IMG/VR virus record: IMGVR_UViG_3300021379_000334
Coordinates: 1 to 29,871 of that record
DNA from: a virus
DNA: 29,871 bases
Reading direction: 5' to 3' (one strand)
Numbering within the stretch: the first letter of the stretch is position 1; each line of letters starts with the position of its first letter. Shown piece after piece: positions 6,786-14,548 of the stretch. Position numbers and translations under genes: made by a program. Below the pieces are notes generated by a model that was given only the letters and a program-made list of their open reading frames with translations, was not told the DNA's origin and ran no database searches.

Positions 6786-6974
6786 CTATTTACTATTCTC
6801 ATTTAGTAGTATAATACCACCAATCGCACACATTGTCAATCCAATTCCAATAGAAATTAGCATTTCACTGACAGTATTTGCATATTCCATACACTTACCA
6901 TCACAATCACCAGCCGAACCAGCAATCGCCATCAAACCAAACAACAATAAAACTGCACCAATTATTTTCATCAT
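6786..6974 (-). CDS. Small two-TM membrane protein (62 aa)
   Basis: The start MMKIIGAVLLLFGLMAIAGS at 6974 has AAGGAG 7 bases upstream; the longer frame from 7022 lacks one. Two hydrophobic helices (about 3-20 and 37-57) flank a short Cys-containing loop (GDCDGKCMEY). The two loop cysteines could form a disulfide if the loop is periplasmic. The function is unknown. Confidence 0.65.
   Translation of the reverse strand: MMKIIGAVLLLFGLMAIAGSAGDCDGKCMEYANTVSEMLISIGIGLTMCAIGGIILLNENSK
6811..6839 (-). promoter_or_regulatory. Intragenic sigma70-type promoter
   Basis: TTGACA (6834-6839) and TATTAT (6811-6816) are 17 bases apart, inside the last codons of the two-TM gene and reading into the 100-aa gene at 6472-6774. 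The boxes fall on ordinary codons, so chance is possible, but spacing and box quality are near-consensus. Confidence 0.55.
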
Positions 6975-6984
6975 ATCTCTCTCC

Positions 6985-7251
6985 TTATTTTGCAGGGGCA
7001 AACAATTTTGACATATCTTCAAACACCGTATTATAGGCGTTCACTTCATACTGCCAAGTATCAAAGAATTCATCGTCATCTTCATACTGTGGAGTATCGG
7101 TAAATGAAGATTTACAATACTCTTCCCAACGGGCGTTCATCGCCTCCATTGCAGACAGCAAGTCTTTCTTACCATCCAAACCAATCAAAACACCTTTTGC
7201 AACTTCAAAAGTCATCTCAGGCATCTCATAAAAACTAGGAATACGAAACAT
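6985..7251 (-). CDS. Hypothetical acidic protein (88 aa)
   Basis: The start MFRIPSFYEMPEMTFEVAKG has GAGGT upstream and lies just downstream of promoter P1 (7284-7312). The protein is soluble, with an acidic aromatic middle (TPQYEDDDEFFDTWQYEV). It is the first gene of the leftward operon that continues through the membrane protein and beyond. The function is unknown. Confidence 0.7.
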   Translation of the reverse strand: MFRIPSFYEMPEMTFEVAKGVLIGLDGKKDLLSAMEAMNARWEEYCKSSFTDTPQYEDDDEFFDTWQYEVNAYNTVFEDMSKLFAPAK

Positions 7252-7283
7252 TTTTTTACCTCTTTCTCTCAACTTACATATAC

Positions 7284-7312
7284 AGTATAGATGTTCTTAT
7301 AACATATGTCAA
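7284..7312 (-). promoter_or_regulatory. Sigma70-type promoter P1 with shared dyad
   Basis: TTGACA (7307-7312) and TATACT (7284-7289) are 17 bases apart. The sequence AAAGTGC immediately precedes TTGACA, as in P2 and P3. The spacer holds the 13-bp imperfect palindrome TGTTCTTATAACA (7292-7304), the same dyad as in P2 and P3 but in the opposite orientation. Confidence 0.85.
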
Positions 7313-7806
7313 GCACTTTTTAGCACTTTTTCAATCTTTTTTATCAGTTCATCTACACTGTTTTCGTTTGCCTGATAGAGGATACCAATCCCACCTTTGT
7401 CAATCCATCGACTGATGTTTGATGGTTTATCATCGACTAGGATATTTGGTGAACCATCTAGTTTGTCAACTGCAAACTTCTCTTTCATACCAGTGAAAAT
7501 CAGTTTGTTGATGTCTGGTAGAAACCCTTTATCAGTCAACCATACTCGTTTCCAGTATGCAGAGTTGTCTCGATCTCCACGCAATGGTGAAGAGCAGATT
7601 CCCCAATCTCCAGTAGAACGAGCAAAGTTTACCAACTTTTCTGATGTAGGAAATACATCCAGAGTATTGAAGAAGTCAGTCCCTTGCAATTCTGCAATGG
7701 CCTTCTCCTTGTCTTGAATCATCTTCCAATGATCTTGTTGGAATCGTTTTGCAAATGCATCAAAGAAGTTTGCAATCACTCCATCCATATCTAAGTATAA
7801 TGTCAT
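7309..7806 (-). CDS. HAD-family 5'(3')-nucleotidase-like phosphatase (165 aa)
   Basis: This is a haloacid-dehalogenase-type phosphohydrolase. The N-terminal DMDGV motif holds the two catalytic Asp (D6, D8), a CSSP segment supplies the motif II Ser, and a LVDDKPSN segment is the metal-binding acidic motif. Length and layout fit 5'(3')-deoxyribonucleotidases that dephosphorylate (d)NMPs, suggesting a role in nucleotide turnover during infection. AAGGA precedes the ATG. The substrate is inferred. Confidence 0.85.
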   Translation of the reverse strand: MTLYLDMDGVIANFFDAFAKRFQQDHWKMIQDKEKAIAELQGTDFFNTLDVFPTSEKLVNFARSTGDWGICSSPLRGDRDNSAYWKRVWLTDKGFLPDINKLIFTGMKEKFAVDKLDGSPNILVDDKPSNISRWIDKGGIGILYQANENSVDELIKKIEKVLKSA

Positions 7807-7810
7807 ATTT

Positions 7811-8470
7811 TTATCCTTTCACTTTCTGCCGCATTGCGGCCATCTTATAATAATCTTCTAACCATTTCTCAGGCGACTTGATGGTCTGAGAAACACTCAT
7901 CTTAACCTTGTGTTCACGAAACTGTCGTTTCAATTCTTTCGCAACTTCAGTTCCTAAGAATCGTGAAATCAGTTTCACCAGTGTTTGACGAAACGGTAAG
8001 TCATGGTGCATATGTCCAGCGGTGTGTGCAAGTTCATGTAACACAACCCACTTGTTCATTCCACATGATGGTTGCAATCGAACTCGTCCACCACTTGTTG
8101 CCTGTCCAGCAATGCGAGCATTGTATTTCACTGGTTTCATAAACTCCAGAGTAGGATTAGAATATCCCTTCTCCGATAGAGCCTGATAAGTCTTAGACTT
8201 GACAACTCGTTTGAAAAACTTAGTCACCTCTTTTTCAGTCATAGACTTTTTGCATTCTGGAAACTTGCGTTCAGTTGCCCATTCTGATTTGTAGACTTTG
8301 TTCCGTCCACTATCTACATAAGAGTTCTGGAGGCGTCCAGTTTTCTGTTGTTTCAGTTTCTTTGAAACATAGTTTGCATACTTGTTTGCAAGGTCGTTAC
8401 CCATCTTACCAGTGGCAAGGGCCATCTTGTATGCCTCGTGGGCGTCAACTGTTCCTACGAAATTTACCAT
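7811..8470 (-). CDS. Putative zinc metallopeptidase (219 aa)
   Basis: The core motif HELAHTAGHMHHDLPF (about residues 144-159) is a classic HExxH zinc site with a possible third ligand in the HHD segment, as in small zincin-like and SprT-type proteins. It probably binds Zn and hydrolyses a protein substrate; no signal peptide is visible, so it acts in the cytoplasm. The N-terminal 100 residues are basic. It starts by TAATG overlap with the 45-aa gene. I recall similar proteins as putative metallohydrolases; the target is unknown. Confidence 0.75.
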   Translation of the reverse strand: MVNFVGTVDAHEAYKMALATGKMGNDLANKYANYVSKKLKQQKTGRLQNSYVDSGRNKVYKSEWATERKFPECKKSMTEKEVTKFFKRVVKSKTYQALSEKGYSNPTLEFMKPVKYNARIAGQATSGGRVRLQPSCGMNKWVVLHELAHTAGHMHHDLPFRQTLVKLISRFLGTEVAKELKRQFREHKVKMSVSQTIKSPEKWLEDYYKMAAMRQKVKG

Positions 8471-8607
8471 TATGCAGTCTCCAATTCTACTGAAGTTGTT
8501 TTCGGATTCTTCGTCATTACATAGAAGAACTTTTTTGCCTGTTCGTATGTGTCGAACTTGTGTTCTTTGACATACTTTCCGTAAATCTTGTAAGTTACTG
8601 TATACAT
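8470..8607 (-). CDS. Small hypothetical protein (45 aa)
   Basis: The frame begins MYTVTYKIYGKYVKEHKFDT and continues YEQAKKFFYVM. GAGGT lies 7 bases before the ATG, and its TAA overlaps the ATG of the metallopeptidase (TAATG). It lies directly after promoter P2. The pattern of a strand pair plus helix suggests a small folded domain. No function is known. Confidence 0.7.
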   Translation of the reverse strand: MYTVTYKIYGKYVKEHKFDTYEQAKKFFYVMTKNPKTTSVELETA

Positions 8608-8638
8608 TTTTTACCTCTTTCTCTCAATTTCTATAATC

Positions 8639-8667
8639 ATGCTACTATGTTATGAGAACAATGTCAA
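8639..8667 (-). promoter_or_regulatory. Sigma70-type promoter P2 with shared dyad
   Basis: AAAGTGC-TTGACA (8662-8667 for the hexamer) precedes a weak -10 (TAGCAT, 8639-8644) at 17-base spacing. The dyad TGTTATGAGAACA on the plus strand (8648-8660) fills the spacer. The -10 is poor, so an activator may be needed, or the true -10 may differ. Confidence 0.65.
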
Positions 8668-8849
8668 GCACTTTCTGGCATATTTTTAGCGATTTCTTCT
8701 GCGACACACTGTAACATACCCAAGTTTGCATTGATTTTACACAACATTGGTGCAATCTCTTTCAACTCAACATGGTCAGTCAAGGGCCACTCGACTTCTC
8801 GTTCAATGATACTTTGAATTTCACTGATTTTTTCAATTACATCTTTCAT
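8664..8849 (-). CDS. Small helical protein (61 aa)
   Basis: AAGGA precedes the ATG. The frame is helical and amphipathic (MKDVIEKISEIQSIIEREVE) with two Cys in the second half. It is the only gene between promoters P3 and P2, so it may be a monocistronic early gene. Its stop overlaps the -35 region of P2. The function is unknown. Confidence 0.65.
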   Translation of the reverse strand: MKDVIEKISEIQSIIEREVEWPLTDHVELKEIAPMLCKINANLGMLQCVAEEIAKNMPESA

Positions 8850-8881
8850 AATCTATATCCTTTTTCTCAACTTACACATTG

Positions 8882-8910
8882 ATCATATGTTATTAGAACA
8901 AGTTTGTCAA
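8882..8910 (-). promoter_or_regulatory. Sigma70-type promoter P3 with shared dyad
   Basis: AAAGTGC-TTGACA (hexamer 8905-8910) and TATGAT (8882-8887) are 17 bases apart. The dyad TGTTATTAGAACA on the plus strand (8888-8900) abuts the -10. It sits immediately downstream of the terminator of the preceding operon. Confidence 0.85.
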
Positions 8911-8921
8911 GCACTTTTGCT

Positions 8922-8958
8922 AAAAAAAAGCCCTTGAAAAACAAGGGCTTTTGAATTT
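8922..8958 (-). terminator. Rho-independent terminator (potentially bidirectional)
   Basis: An 11-bp stem, AAAAGCCCTTG/CAAGGGCTTTT, encloses a 5-base loop (8926-8952). Read on the minus strand it is followed by a run of eight T. It ends the kinase operon at 8980. Plus-strand T runs on the other side could make it work both ways. Confidence 0.9.
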
Positions 8959-8979
8959 TTTTATGGGAAATTTATTTTA

Positions 8980-9645
8980 TTAGCGTTTTTTCATTAAAAG
9001 TTGTGCAGCAATCCATCGTTTTGCGATAGGATTATTCACCTTTGGACGAACCAGCATTGCAACTCTTTTCCATACTTTTGCAAATACATCTTCACCCGCC
9101 ATGTTATTATCAACAACAATAAAATTCTTACTGCCGAATAGTCTCTGGAATGCACCGATATTGTTCTGAACTTCTTTCCACATTGTCTCTACTTCTTTAT
9201 CTGGTAGAGTTCTCTTTCTCTTACGATTCTGTTCTAGAGCAGTATCCAAAGAGGTGTTTACGAAAATCATAGAACATTCATAACCTAGTTGTTTTAGTCC
9301 AGCAACTTGTTTTGAAATCTTTGAAAAGTCCTTACCAGTTCCATCAATGATGAGTCCAAGTCTACCGTCTAAGAAGTTACCTTGCATACGCTTTGTAACT
9401 GCTTTTGCTTTGCCACGAATTTCCTGTCCTTTGTCAGAGAAAATATCTTCTGGTGTAGTATCCAATCCAGCATCATTCAACATCTTTTCATAGATGTCAT
9501 CACTGTTGACCATTTTCATTCCTAGTCCACCAGTAGTTCTAGATGCTACATAAGACTTTCCACTGCCAGGCCCACCGGCCATAAAGATTGCCTTAAATAT
9601 GTTGGGATCGTAGACCCCCTCTTTCAGTTCTTCCCATGTTTTCAT
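8980..9645 (-). CDS. P-loop kinase, zeta-toxin/AAA_33-like (221 aa)
   Basis: Residues about 18-31 (AIFMAGGPGSGKSY) form a strand and Walker A P-loop. LIIDGTGKD is the likely Walker B/second motif, and KRKRTLPDKEV is an Arg-rich lid. This layout fits zeta-toxin/polynucleotide-kinase-like P-loop phosphotransferases. The start follows AGGA, and a terminator follows the gene. The substrate (nucleotide, RNA end or sugar nucleotide) cannot be told from sequence. I recall close relatives in marine T4-like phages annotated only as hypothetical. Confidence 0.8.
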   Translation of the reverse strand: MKTWEELKEGVYDPNIFKAIFMAGGPGSGKSYVASRTTGGLGMKMVNSDDIYEKMLNDAGLDTTPEDIFSDKGQEIRGKAKAVTKRMQGNFLDGRLGLIIDGTGKDFSKISKQVAGLKQLGYECSMIFVNTSLDTALEQNRKRKRTLPDKEVETMWKEVQNNIGAFQRLFGSKNFIVVDNNMAGEDVFAKVWKRVAMLVRPKVNNPIAKRWIAAQLLMKKR

Positions 9646-9790
9646 TTTGTATTCCTAACAACTCCATCGTTCGTTTTTTAAGTATTTCTTCATAGTATTT
9701 AGTATCCTCTTGTTCCTCAATCTTAGTCCTTCTGTTAAGTGTTTTTTGAAATTTCATTTTTTGAAGTCTGTTTTTGAGTTTTTGGGTCAT
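9593..9790 (-). CDS. Small basic coiled-coil protein (65 aa)
   Basis: GAGGATTCAC precedes the ATG at 9790, a good ribosome-binding site. The protein is basic and helical (MTQKLKNRLQKMKFQKTLNR), and its last 17 codons overlap the kinase gene in another frame. It is probably coupled to the kinase. The function is unknown. Confidence 0.6.
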   Translation of the reverse strand: MTQKLKNRLQKMKFQKTLNRRTKIEEQEDTKYYEEILKKRTMELLGIQNENMGRTERGGLRSQHI

Positions 9791-9859
9791 GTGAATCCTC
9801 TTTCTATATTGAATAAATCATAACAAAATGAGTTGTTTTTGGCCCTCCTATTCTAGTAG

Positions 9860-11329
9860 TTAAAATAATACATCGCCAGGATCAGCAGAACCCAACGGTA
9901 TTTCTTTCTCGACACTTGAACCACCATCTGTTAACGATGGCCCAGCAGATGGTAGTGCAGTGATTAGTGTATCACGAACACATTCCATATGAACTGTATG
10001 TTTGACTTGTTGTCCTGTCTTCTCAAAGACATGGTGTAATCTTCTTACCAGATACCTACCAGTTAAAGTCTCATCGTATTTTTCTTCTGAGGTTGATGCA
10101 CGATTTAGAATCTCTAGTCCAATCAAATCTCCTGCCTGAACAGATGTATTGCCTGGCACTTCTACACGAATTGTAAGTGCTGATGATATTTGTGAGAATC
10201 TAGATTTTCTAGTTTGCAACCAGTATTCGGTGTTCATCTGATTGTATGGTTTTTCAGAACCCTCTAAATGCATCGGTGTCATTAGTGGGTTGTCTGGTGT
10301 CTTGTCGATACTCTGCATATGAAAGACTGCATCTGGATACTGAGATAGTTTGTATCCATGATCGTCAATTGCTTCAGATACTACTGGAGCCTTTGCAGAA
10401 CCGTATTTGTTATGTTCATCGACATGAATGTTTTTGGGAAACTCTTTGACATAATCGTATTCGTATGTTTTGAATTCTTTGTTGTAAAAATCCAACTCTA
10501 GATATTTGGATGCATACATTCCTGCCCTCTGATTAGAGAGAGTATCTGTTGCTGAAACAACACTGTAGGATAGTATGTTTTGTAGGTTTGCAATCAAGTC
10601 TTGGACACCATCATCGTTCAAAACATTTGGAGTCGTTTCTCTATATATCATTCTAGGGTTTTTACGATCCATCATACCGTCTAGTGTTCTAAAGTAGTAA
10701 CCCTTAATTGTCTCATAGAAAAGATATGTGGATGAATTGTCATATAGGTTTGACTGACTAATTCTTGCAACCATATTGATAAAATCAAATGGACGCATAT
10801 TTGGGGCAACTAATTTGTAGTTGTTTTTTGTAGGTTCAAAGAATAGTTCTTTTTTGGACTTGAGAAGTTCATCACCTCTGATAACCTTCTTAATCATATC
10901 TTCTACAGGCTCTCCTTTGAAAGACTGTGATACACGAATCTGTCCGTTTCTAATAATCTCTGCTGTGGTAAATGAGATAGTATAACCCTGTGTTCTATCG
11001 TTGATAGTATTTGATGCGTTTACCTTATACACATAGAATGGCATTTCTGTAAAGTCGATAGAGTTTAATCTATCATAATTATCAGAACCATCTGGTGTTG
11101 CAAGTTTCAGTGCTAGTTTTTCTTGTCCAACAATTTTTGCATTGCCGAGAACATTGTTTGTATCAATAAAAGAAATATCACCTGTGATAGAGTTGTTAAA
11201 GATGTCTTCGTATATGTTGACACCAACTACCAAATCTCTCAAATCAAGTTCTAGTCCACCGATAGTGTGTAGTTTACACTCTTCTAATAGATACTCATTA
11301 GCATACTGAATAGCAGAACTTTCAGTCAT
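9860..11329 (-). CDS. Baseplate hub protein, gp27-like (489 aa)
   Basis: This is the third gene of the minus-strand baseplate operon after gp48-like and gp53, starting 3 bases after gp53. The N-terminal region (LELDLRDLVVGVNIYEDIFN, then SITGDISFIDTNNVLG) and the overall layout resemble hub/tail-ring proteins of the T4 gp27 type, which link tube and spike. The segment QAGDLIGLEILNR followed by GRYLVRRLHHVFE resembles hub beta-barrel sequence. Length exceeds T4 gp27 (391 aa) because of insertions. The gp27 name rests on position and resemblance, and a fused role is possible. Confidence 0.65.
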   Translation of the reverse strand: MTESSAIQYANEYLLEECKLHTIGGLELDLRDLVVGVNIYEDIFNNSITGDISFIDTNNVLGNAKIVGQEKLALKLATPDGSDNYDRLNSIDFTEMPFYVYKVNASNTINDRTQGYTISFTTAEIIRNGQIRVSQSFKGEPVEDMIKKVIRGDELLKSKKELFFEPTKNNYKLVAPNMRPFDFINMVARISQSNLYDNSSTYLFYETIKGYYFRTLDGMMDRKNPRMIYRETTPNVLNDDGVQDLIANLQNILSYSVVSATDTLSNQRAGMYASKYLELDFYNKEFKTYEYDYVKEFPKNIHVDEHNKYGSAKAPVVSEAIDDHGYKLSQYPDAVFHMQSIDKTPDNPLMTPMHLEGSEKPYNQMNTEYWLQTRKSRFSQISSALTIRVEVPGNTSVQAGDLIGLEILNRASTSEEKYDETLTGRYLVRRLHHVFEKTGQQVKHTVHMECVRDTLITALPSAGPSLTDGGSSVEKEIPLGSADPGDVLF

Positions 11330-11331
11330 TA

Positions 11332-11862
11332 TTAAACACCCTTAATTTTTCGTGCAAATTCTTTTTTGATTGCTGGGATATATTCGGGTTTAATCAAACG
11401 AATCCTTCTTTTTTGTTCTTGTAGATTATCTTCATATTCATAGTTTGTAATTGCAGTTGCACCAGCAGGAATAGTTGTTGCTGGATCGTTTGGTAGTTCA
11501 ATAGTAAATTTTGAACTGCCCGACTCCTGTGTATACTCGTAGTGATGAATTGCATTTACATCATCATACTTTGTTGACACATAATCTTCAAATTGTTTTA
11601 CACCCATAGGCCAATCATTATACACATCAACAATATTATTTGTCAATAGAATTAACCAGTGCAATCCAACATCACCATAATATTTGTGTGCAACGAATTC
11701 TGGTGTCTGCCCAGATACCACATCATAGAAGTCAAATTCAACAGTAGATAGTCTTGCAGAATCAGTAAGTCTAACTTTTCTAGTAATATCCGTCATTGTT
11801 CTTAGAACACCATCTCCAAGAACATCGTATTGAACAGTTGGGTATTTGTTAAAATATGCCAT
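11332..11862 (-). CDS. 53: Baseplate wedge protein gp53
   Basis: The protein (176 aa) starts MAYFNKYPTVQYDV and carries the family hallmarks: SARLSTVEFDFYDVVSGQTP, then EFVAHKYYGDVGLHWLILLT and NNIVDVYNDWP. In T4, gp53 clamps the inner baseplate wedge and links neighbouring wedges. The length is close to T4 gp53 (196 aa). It is coupled to gp48-like upstream by TAATG and lies 2 bases from the hub gene downstream. Confidence 0.9.
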   Translation of the reverse strand: MAYFNKYPTVQYDVLGDGVLRTMTDITRKVRLTDSARLSTVEFDFYDVVSGQTPEFVAHKYYGDVGLHWLILLTNNIVDVYNDWPMGVKQFEDYVSTKYDDVNAIHHYEYTQESGSSKFTIELPNDPATTIPAGATAITNYEYEDNLQEQKRRIRLIKPEYIPAIKKEFARKIKGV

Positions 11863-12749
11863 TAGTAACCCTCTGCAATTCTTTCTTTAGTGATAAGTTC
11901 AAGTTCCTTGAATTTCAAAGAGACATTAGTAACTGTTGGTGCAGTATTTCTAAAGAACTGTGTTCTATCTCCACCATATTGAACCTCAACACTTTCTAAT
12001 ACACAAGTAGAAATTCTATTCATATATGAATGTTGTCCATTCTTGTGCATATATTTAATATCAAATGTTGATGGAGAAATCATAGTTCTAGACTGTCTAT
12101 CTCCCCCCAAAAATTCTGGCATTGCATGAAATCTGAAAAGGTTTACAATGTCTTTTATTGATCTTGCTTCACCTTCACTTTTAGGAATCATCTTAAAATC
12201 AAAAGAAAAGGATCGTCTGTCAATAGAATTAAATTTCATTTCAGTTCTATTATTTGTAATTGCACCAGAAGAAATTGCAACTGCCGCCTTTGCACCAGTG
12301 ACACCCAATGTTTCTGCTGCAGCAGCTCCGACATTTTTTGCACCTTGTCCAACCATATCACCCAACATATCCATATCTAGTTCACCAGATGATATTTTTG
12401 CAATTGATGCCTGTCCACCAGTAATGACTTTTGAAATTTCTTCTTCTTGATATTGTGCAGAATGACTAACCGATAATTGGTTTGGCATATACAGTTGAAT
12501 AGAACCAGCGAGTCTTTTAGTTGGATTTCTCGTAAGTCCTAGAGTTGATGGTTCAGACTGAACAGTAGAACCCCCACCAGTTGGGGTTGCATTGAAGTCG
12601 CCAGCAGCAAACTGAATTTGTGCTTGTTCTTGAACATTGATAAAAAATTGAACATAATGTCCAGTTCTTTCCATACCAGCAACATCTTCTGGATACGATA
12701 AATCTCCACCGTAAGAAGAACCGTTAATTTTTGCGTTAGCATTTGGCAT
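11862..12749 (-). CDS. 48: Baseplate tail-tube cap, gp48-like (295 aa)
   Basis: This is the first gene of the minus-strand baseplate operon, 27 bases downstream of a late promoter box (12776-12783). An N-terminal segment (DLSYPEDVAGMERTGHYVQF) is followed by a variable Ala/Gly-rich middle and a C-terminal tube-like fold (YMNRISTCVLESVEVQYGGD, then TNVSLKFKELELI). This matches T4 gp48-type tube-cap proteins that start the tail tube on the baseplate. The T4 protein is about 364 aa. Assignment as gp48 rather than gp54 is from order and resemblance. Confidence 0.7.
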   Translation of the reverse strand: MPNANAKINGSSYGGDLSYPEDVAGMERTGHYVQFFINVQEQAQIQFAAGDFNATPTGGGSTVQSEPSTLGLTRNPTKRLAGSIQLYMPNQLSVSHSAQYQEEEISKVITGGQASIAKISSGELDMDMLGDMVGQGAKNVGAAAAETLGVTGAKAAVAISSGAITNNRTEMKFNSIDRRSFSFDFKMIPKSEGEARSIKDIVNLFRFHAMPEFLGGDRQSRTMISPSTFDIKYMHKNGQHSYMNRISTCVLESVEVQYGGDRTQFFRNTAPTVTNVSLKFKELELITKERIAEGY

Positions 12750-12756
12750 CTAAATA
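12749..12756 (+). promoter_or_regulatory. Candidate late promoter box (TCTAAATA)
   Basis: A 7/8 match to the T4 late consensus TATAAATA lies 33 bases before the gp4 start, on the plus strand. It overlaps the first codon of the divergent gp48-like gene. No sigma70 -35 box accompanies it. Confidence 0.45.
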
Positions 12757-12775
12757 ATCCTATACATTGTGAAAG

Positions 12776-12783
12776 TATTTATA
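12776..12783 (-). promoter_or_regulatory. Late promoter (TATAAATA) for the baseplate operon
   Basis: An exact T4-type late box reads leftward into the gp48-like gene. The flanks (GATATAAATACTT) are the same as at 3895-3902. No TTGACA lies at the proper distance, so this is a pure late-type promoter. Confidence 0.8.
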
Positions 12784-12788
12784 TCGAC

Positions 12789-13220
12789 ATGGCATACAGA
12801 GGCAGATACATCCCATCAAAACCACAAAAATATAAAGGCAATCCCGACAAGATTATTTATCGTAGTTTATGGGAGCGTAAGTTTATGGTTTATTGTGACA
12901 GAAATGACGCTGTTCTAGAATGGGGCAGTGAAGAATTTATTATACCCTACATATCCCCATTGGATGGTAGAATGCACAGATATTTCCCAGATTTCTATGT
13001 AAAGATTCGTCAAGCAGACGGTTCTATCAAAAAGTGGATAATTGAAGTCAAACCAAAAGCACAGTGTGGCCCACCAAAACAACCATCTCGCAAAACCCAA
13101 AGATTTGTCACTGAAGTTCGCACTTGGGGTGTCAATAAAGCAAAGTGGGAAGCGGCACTAGAATGGTGTGCAGATAGAGGAATGGAATTTAAGATTCTGA
13201 CTGAAGACCATCTAGGTTAG
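12789..13220 (+). CDS. 4: Head completion protein gp4 (nuclease-like)
   Basis: The protein (143 aa) starts MAYRGRYIPSKPQKYKGNPD and has the gp4/TnsA-like nuclease core: YRSLWERKFMVYCDRN, VLEWGSEEF, HRYFPDFYVKI and IIEVKPKAQ. In T4, gp4 (about 150 aa) completes the packaged head before tail joining. The E..D..EVK residues match a PD-(D/E)XK site. There is no clear ribosome-binding site. It diverges from the baseplate operon. Confidence 0.9.
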   Translation: MAYRGRYIPSKPQKYKGNPDKIIYRSLWERKFMVYCDRNDAVLEWGSEEFIIPYISPLDGRMHRYFPDFYVKIRQADGSIKKWIIEVKPKAQCGPPKQPSRKTQRFVTEVRTWGVNKAKWEAALEWCADRGMEFKILTEDHLG

Positions 13221-13223
13221 TCG

Positions 13224-13231
13224 TATAAATA
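13224..13231 (+). promoter_or_regulatory. Late promoter box TATAAATA close to a start codon
   Basis: An exact late box on the plus strand ends only 5 bases before the ATG at 13237, in the gp4-to-next-gene gap. A transcript starting the usual 6-8 bases downstream would begin at about the ATG, so it would be leaderless or would serve the following genes. Confidence 0.6.
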
Positions 13232-13236
13232 GATGT

Positions 13237-13818
13237 ATGGCAGAACTAATTGATGACATACTAAAAAAATCTGGTGGTAAGGATCGCTCAGTTCGATGGT
13301 TCAGAGAAAAAGTCAGAGAATTGGGAACAATACCCGAGCGTCAACTTGTATCTGAAGGATATGTGACATCCAAACCAACCTTTGGTAATATGAACTTCTT
13401 TTTCTATGATCCCAAATATAAGAACAACGAAAAAGTCCTACCATACTATGATAGGTTTCCTTTGGTTCTTCCCATTGAAGAATACAGGGATGGTTTCTTA
13501 GGTTTGAACTTTCACTATCTATCTATTCCAATGAGACTAAAATTATTGAATGTCATTTCAGAATATGCTTCTAATGATAATATGGATGAGACTACTAAAA
13601 TCCGTTTGACTTGGAATCGTATTAAAAGAAATCCACTAGTCAAACCAGTGGTTAAGAGATATTTGTATGACCATGTCAAACTACCTTTCCGTAGAATTGA
13701 TGCAGAAGAAATGATGGTTGCAGTGCTGTTACCAGTTCAAAGATTTGTAAGAGCAAGAGAAACACAGGTGTATGCAGATTCAAGAAGAATTATTAACACG
13801 CCTAGGAGCCCACAATGA
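13237..13818 (+). CDS. T4-like structural protein, possibly gp2 DNA end protector (193 aa)
   Basis: The protein contains motifs I associate with a family conserved in marine T4-like phages: NFFFYDPKYKNNEKVLPYYD, RFPLVLPIEEYRDGFLGLNF, and HYLSIPMRLKLL. It lies beside gp4, as gene 2 does in T4, which makes DNA end protector gp2 a candidate. Length is shorter than T4 gp2 (274 aa) and I see no diagnostic motif, so the name is tentative. It overlaps the next gene by ATGA and lacks a clear ribosome-binding site. Confidence 0.6.
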   Translation: MAELIDDILKKSGGKDRSVRWFREKVRELGTIPERQLVSEGYVTSKPTFGNMNFFFYDPKYKNNEKVLPYYDRFPLVLPIEEYRDGFLGLNFHYLSIPMRLKLLNVISEYASNDNMDETTKIRLTWNRIKRNPLVKPVVKRYLYDHVKLPFRRIDAEEMMVAVLLPVQRFVRARETQVYADSRRIINTPRSPQ

Positions 13819-14510
13819 GTATAGATCAATTTAGAAGTTCTATTGCAGCAAAAGGTGTTGCAAGACAAAATAGATTTGATGTTAGTATTTTTTACCCAGC
13901 GGGATTGGGTGGTATGACTAACTCTGAAGTTAATCTTAGAGTTAAAACAATTGATATGCCTGGAAGAAATATATCAACAACAACTAACGAAACAATATAT
14001 GGGCCTACTCATGAGATTGCTATGGGATTAACTTATGCAGATGAAGTTACTGTTACATTTATTTTATCATCGGCACTAGAAGAGAAAAAGTGGTTTGATT
14101 CTTGGCAAGAGTGGATATACAACCCCAGAACTTATGCTCTAAATTTTTATAAAGATTATATTGGAAATTTAGAACTATATCAATTAAACGAAAGAAATGA
14201 AAGAACTTATGGTGTTAGACTTTTAGAAGTGTTTCCAAAAACTGTAAATGCTGTTTCCTATAGTCAAGATGGTGTAAGTGCAATCCAAGAATTATCAGTT
14301 GGATTTGCATTTAAGGAATGGGTAGAGATTTCTGCACAAGGAAACTTAGTAGCACCAAGAAATCGTTCTATTCCAGAAACTACACCAGTTATGCATATTC
14401 CAGCAGCATCATACCCAACTTTAGACGAAGCAGTTACACAAATTTCTGATGGAATAAGTGACCTTTTCGGCCCAGGCGTTGATGATGGCGGTGTGCCATT
14501 TGCACCATAA
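13815..14510 (+). CDS. Tail tube family protein (gp19/gp54 type, 231 aa)
   Basis: The layout is that of T4 tube-fold proteins: N-terminal ARQNRFDVSIFYPAGLGG, VNLRVKTIDMPGRNISTTTN, and DEVTVTFILSSALEEKKWFD, then WQEWIYNPRTYALNFYKDYI and the final SVGFAFKEWVEI strand. The major tube protein gp19 is about 163 aa and the baseplate initiator gp54 about 320 aa. This length and the position next to gp26/gp51 favour the gp54-like tube initiator. The C-terminal 55 residues are acidic and Pro-rich. Confidence 0.75.
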   Translation: MSIDQFRSSIAAKGVARQNRFDVSIFYPAGLGGMTNSEVNLRVKTIDMPGRNISTTTNETIYGPTHEIAMGLTYADEVTVTFILSSALEEKKWFDSWQEWIYNPRTYALNFYKDYIGNLELYQLNERNERTYGVRLLEVFPKTVNAVSYSQDGVSAIQELSVGFAFKEWVEISAQGNLVAPRNRSIPETTPVMHIPAASYPTLDEAVTQISDGISDLFGPGVDDGGVPFAP

Positions 14511-14517
14511 AATAGTA

Positions 14518-14525
14518 AATAAATA
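14518..14525 (+). promoter_or_regulatory. Candidate late promoter box (AATAAATA)
   Basis: A 7/8 match to TATAAATA lies in the 38-base gap before gp26, 24 bases from its ATG. No -35 box is seen. Confidence 0.4.
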
Positions 14526-14548
14526 TAACATTATGATAGGAGTATAAT

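Noticed and set aside
6454-7011. 185-codon frame on the plus strand
   Set aside because: It is antisense to three coupled minus-strand genes. The hydrophobic Ile/Ser composition is what reversed AT-rich coding sequence gives.
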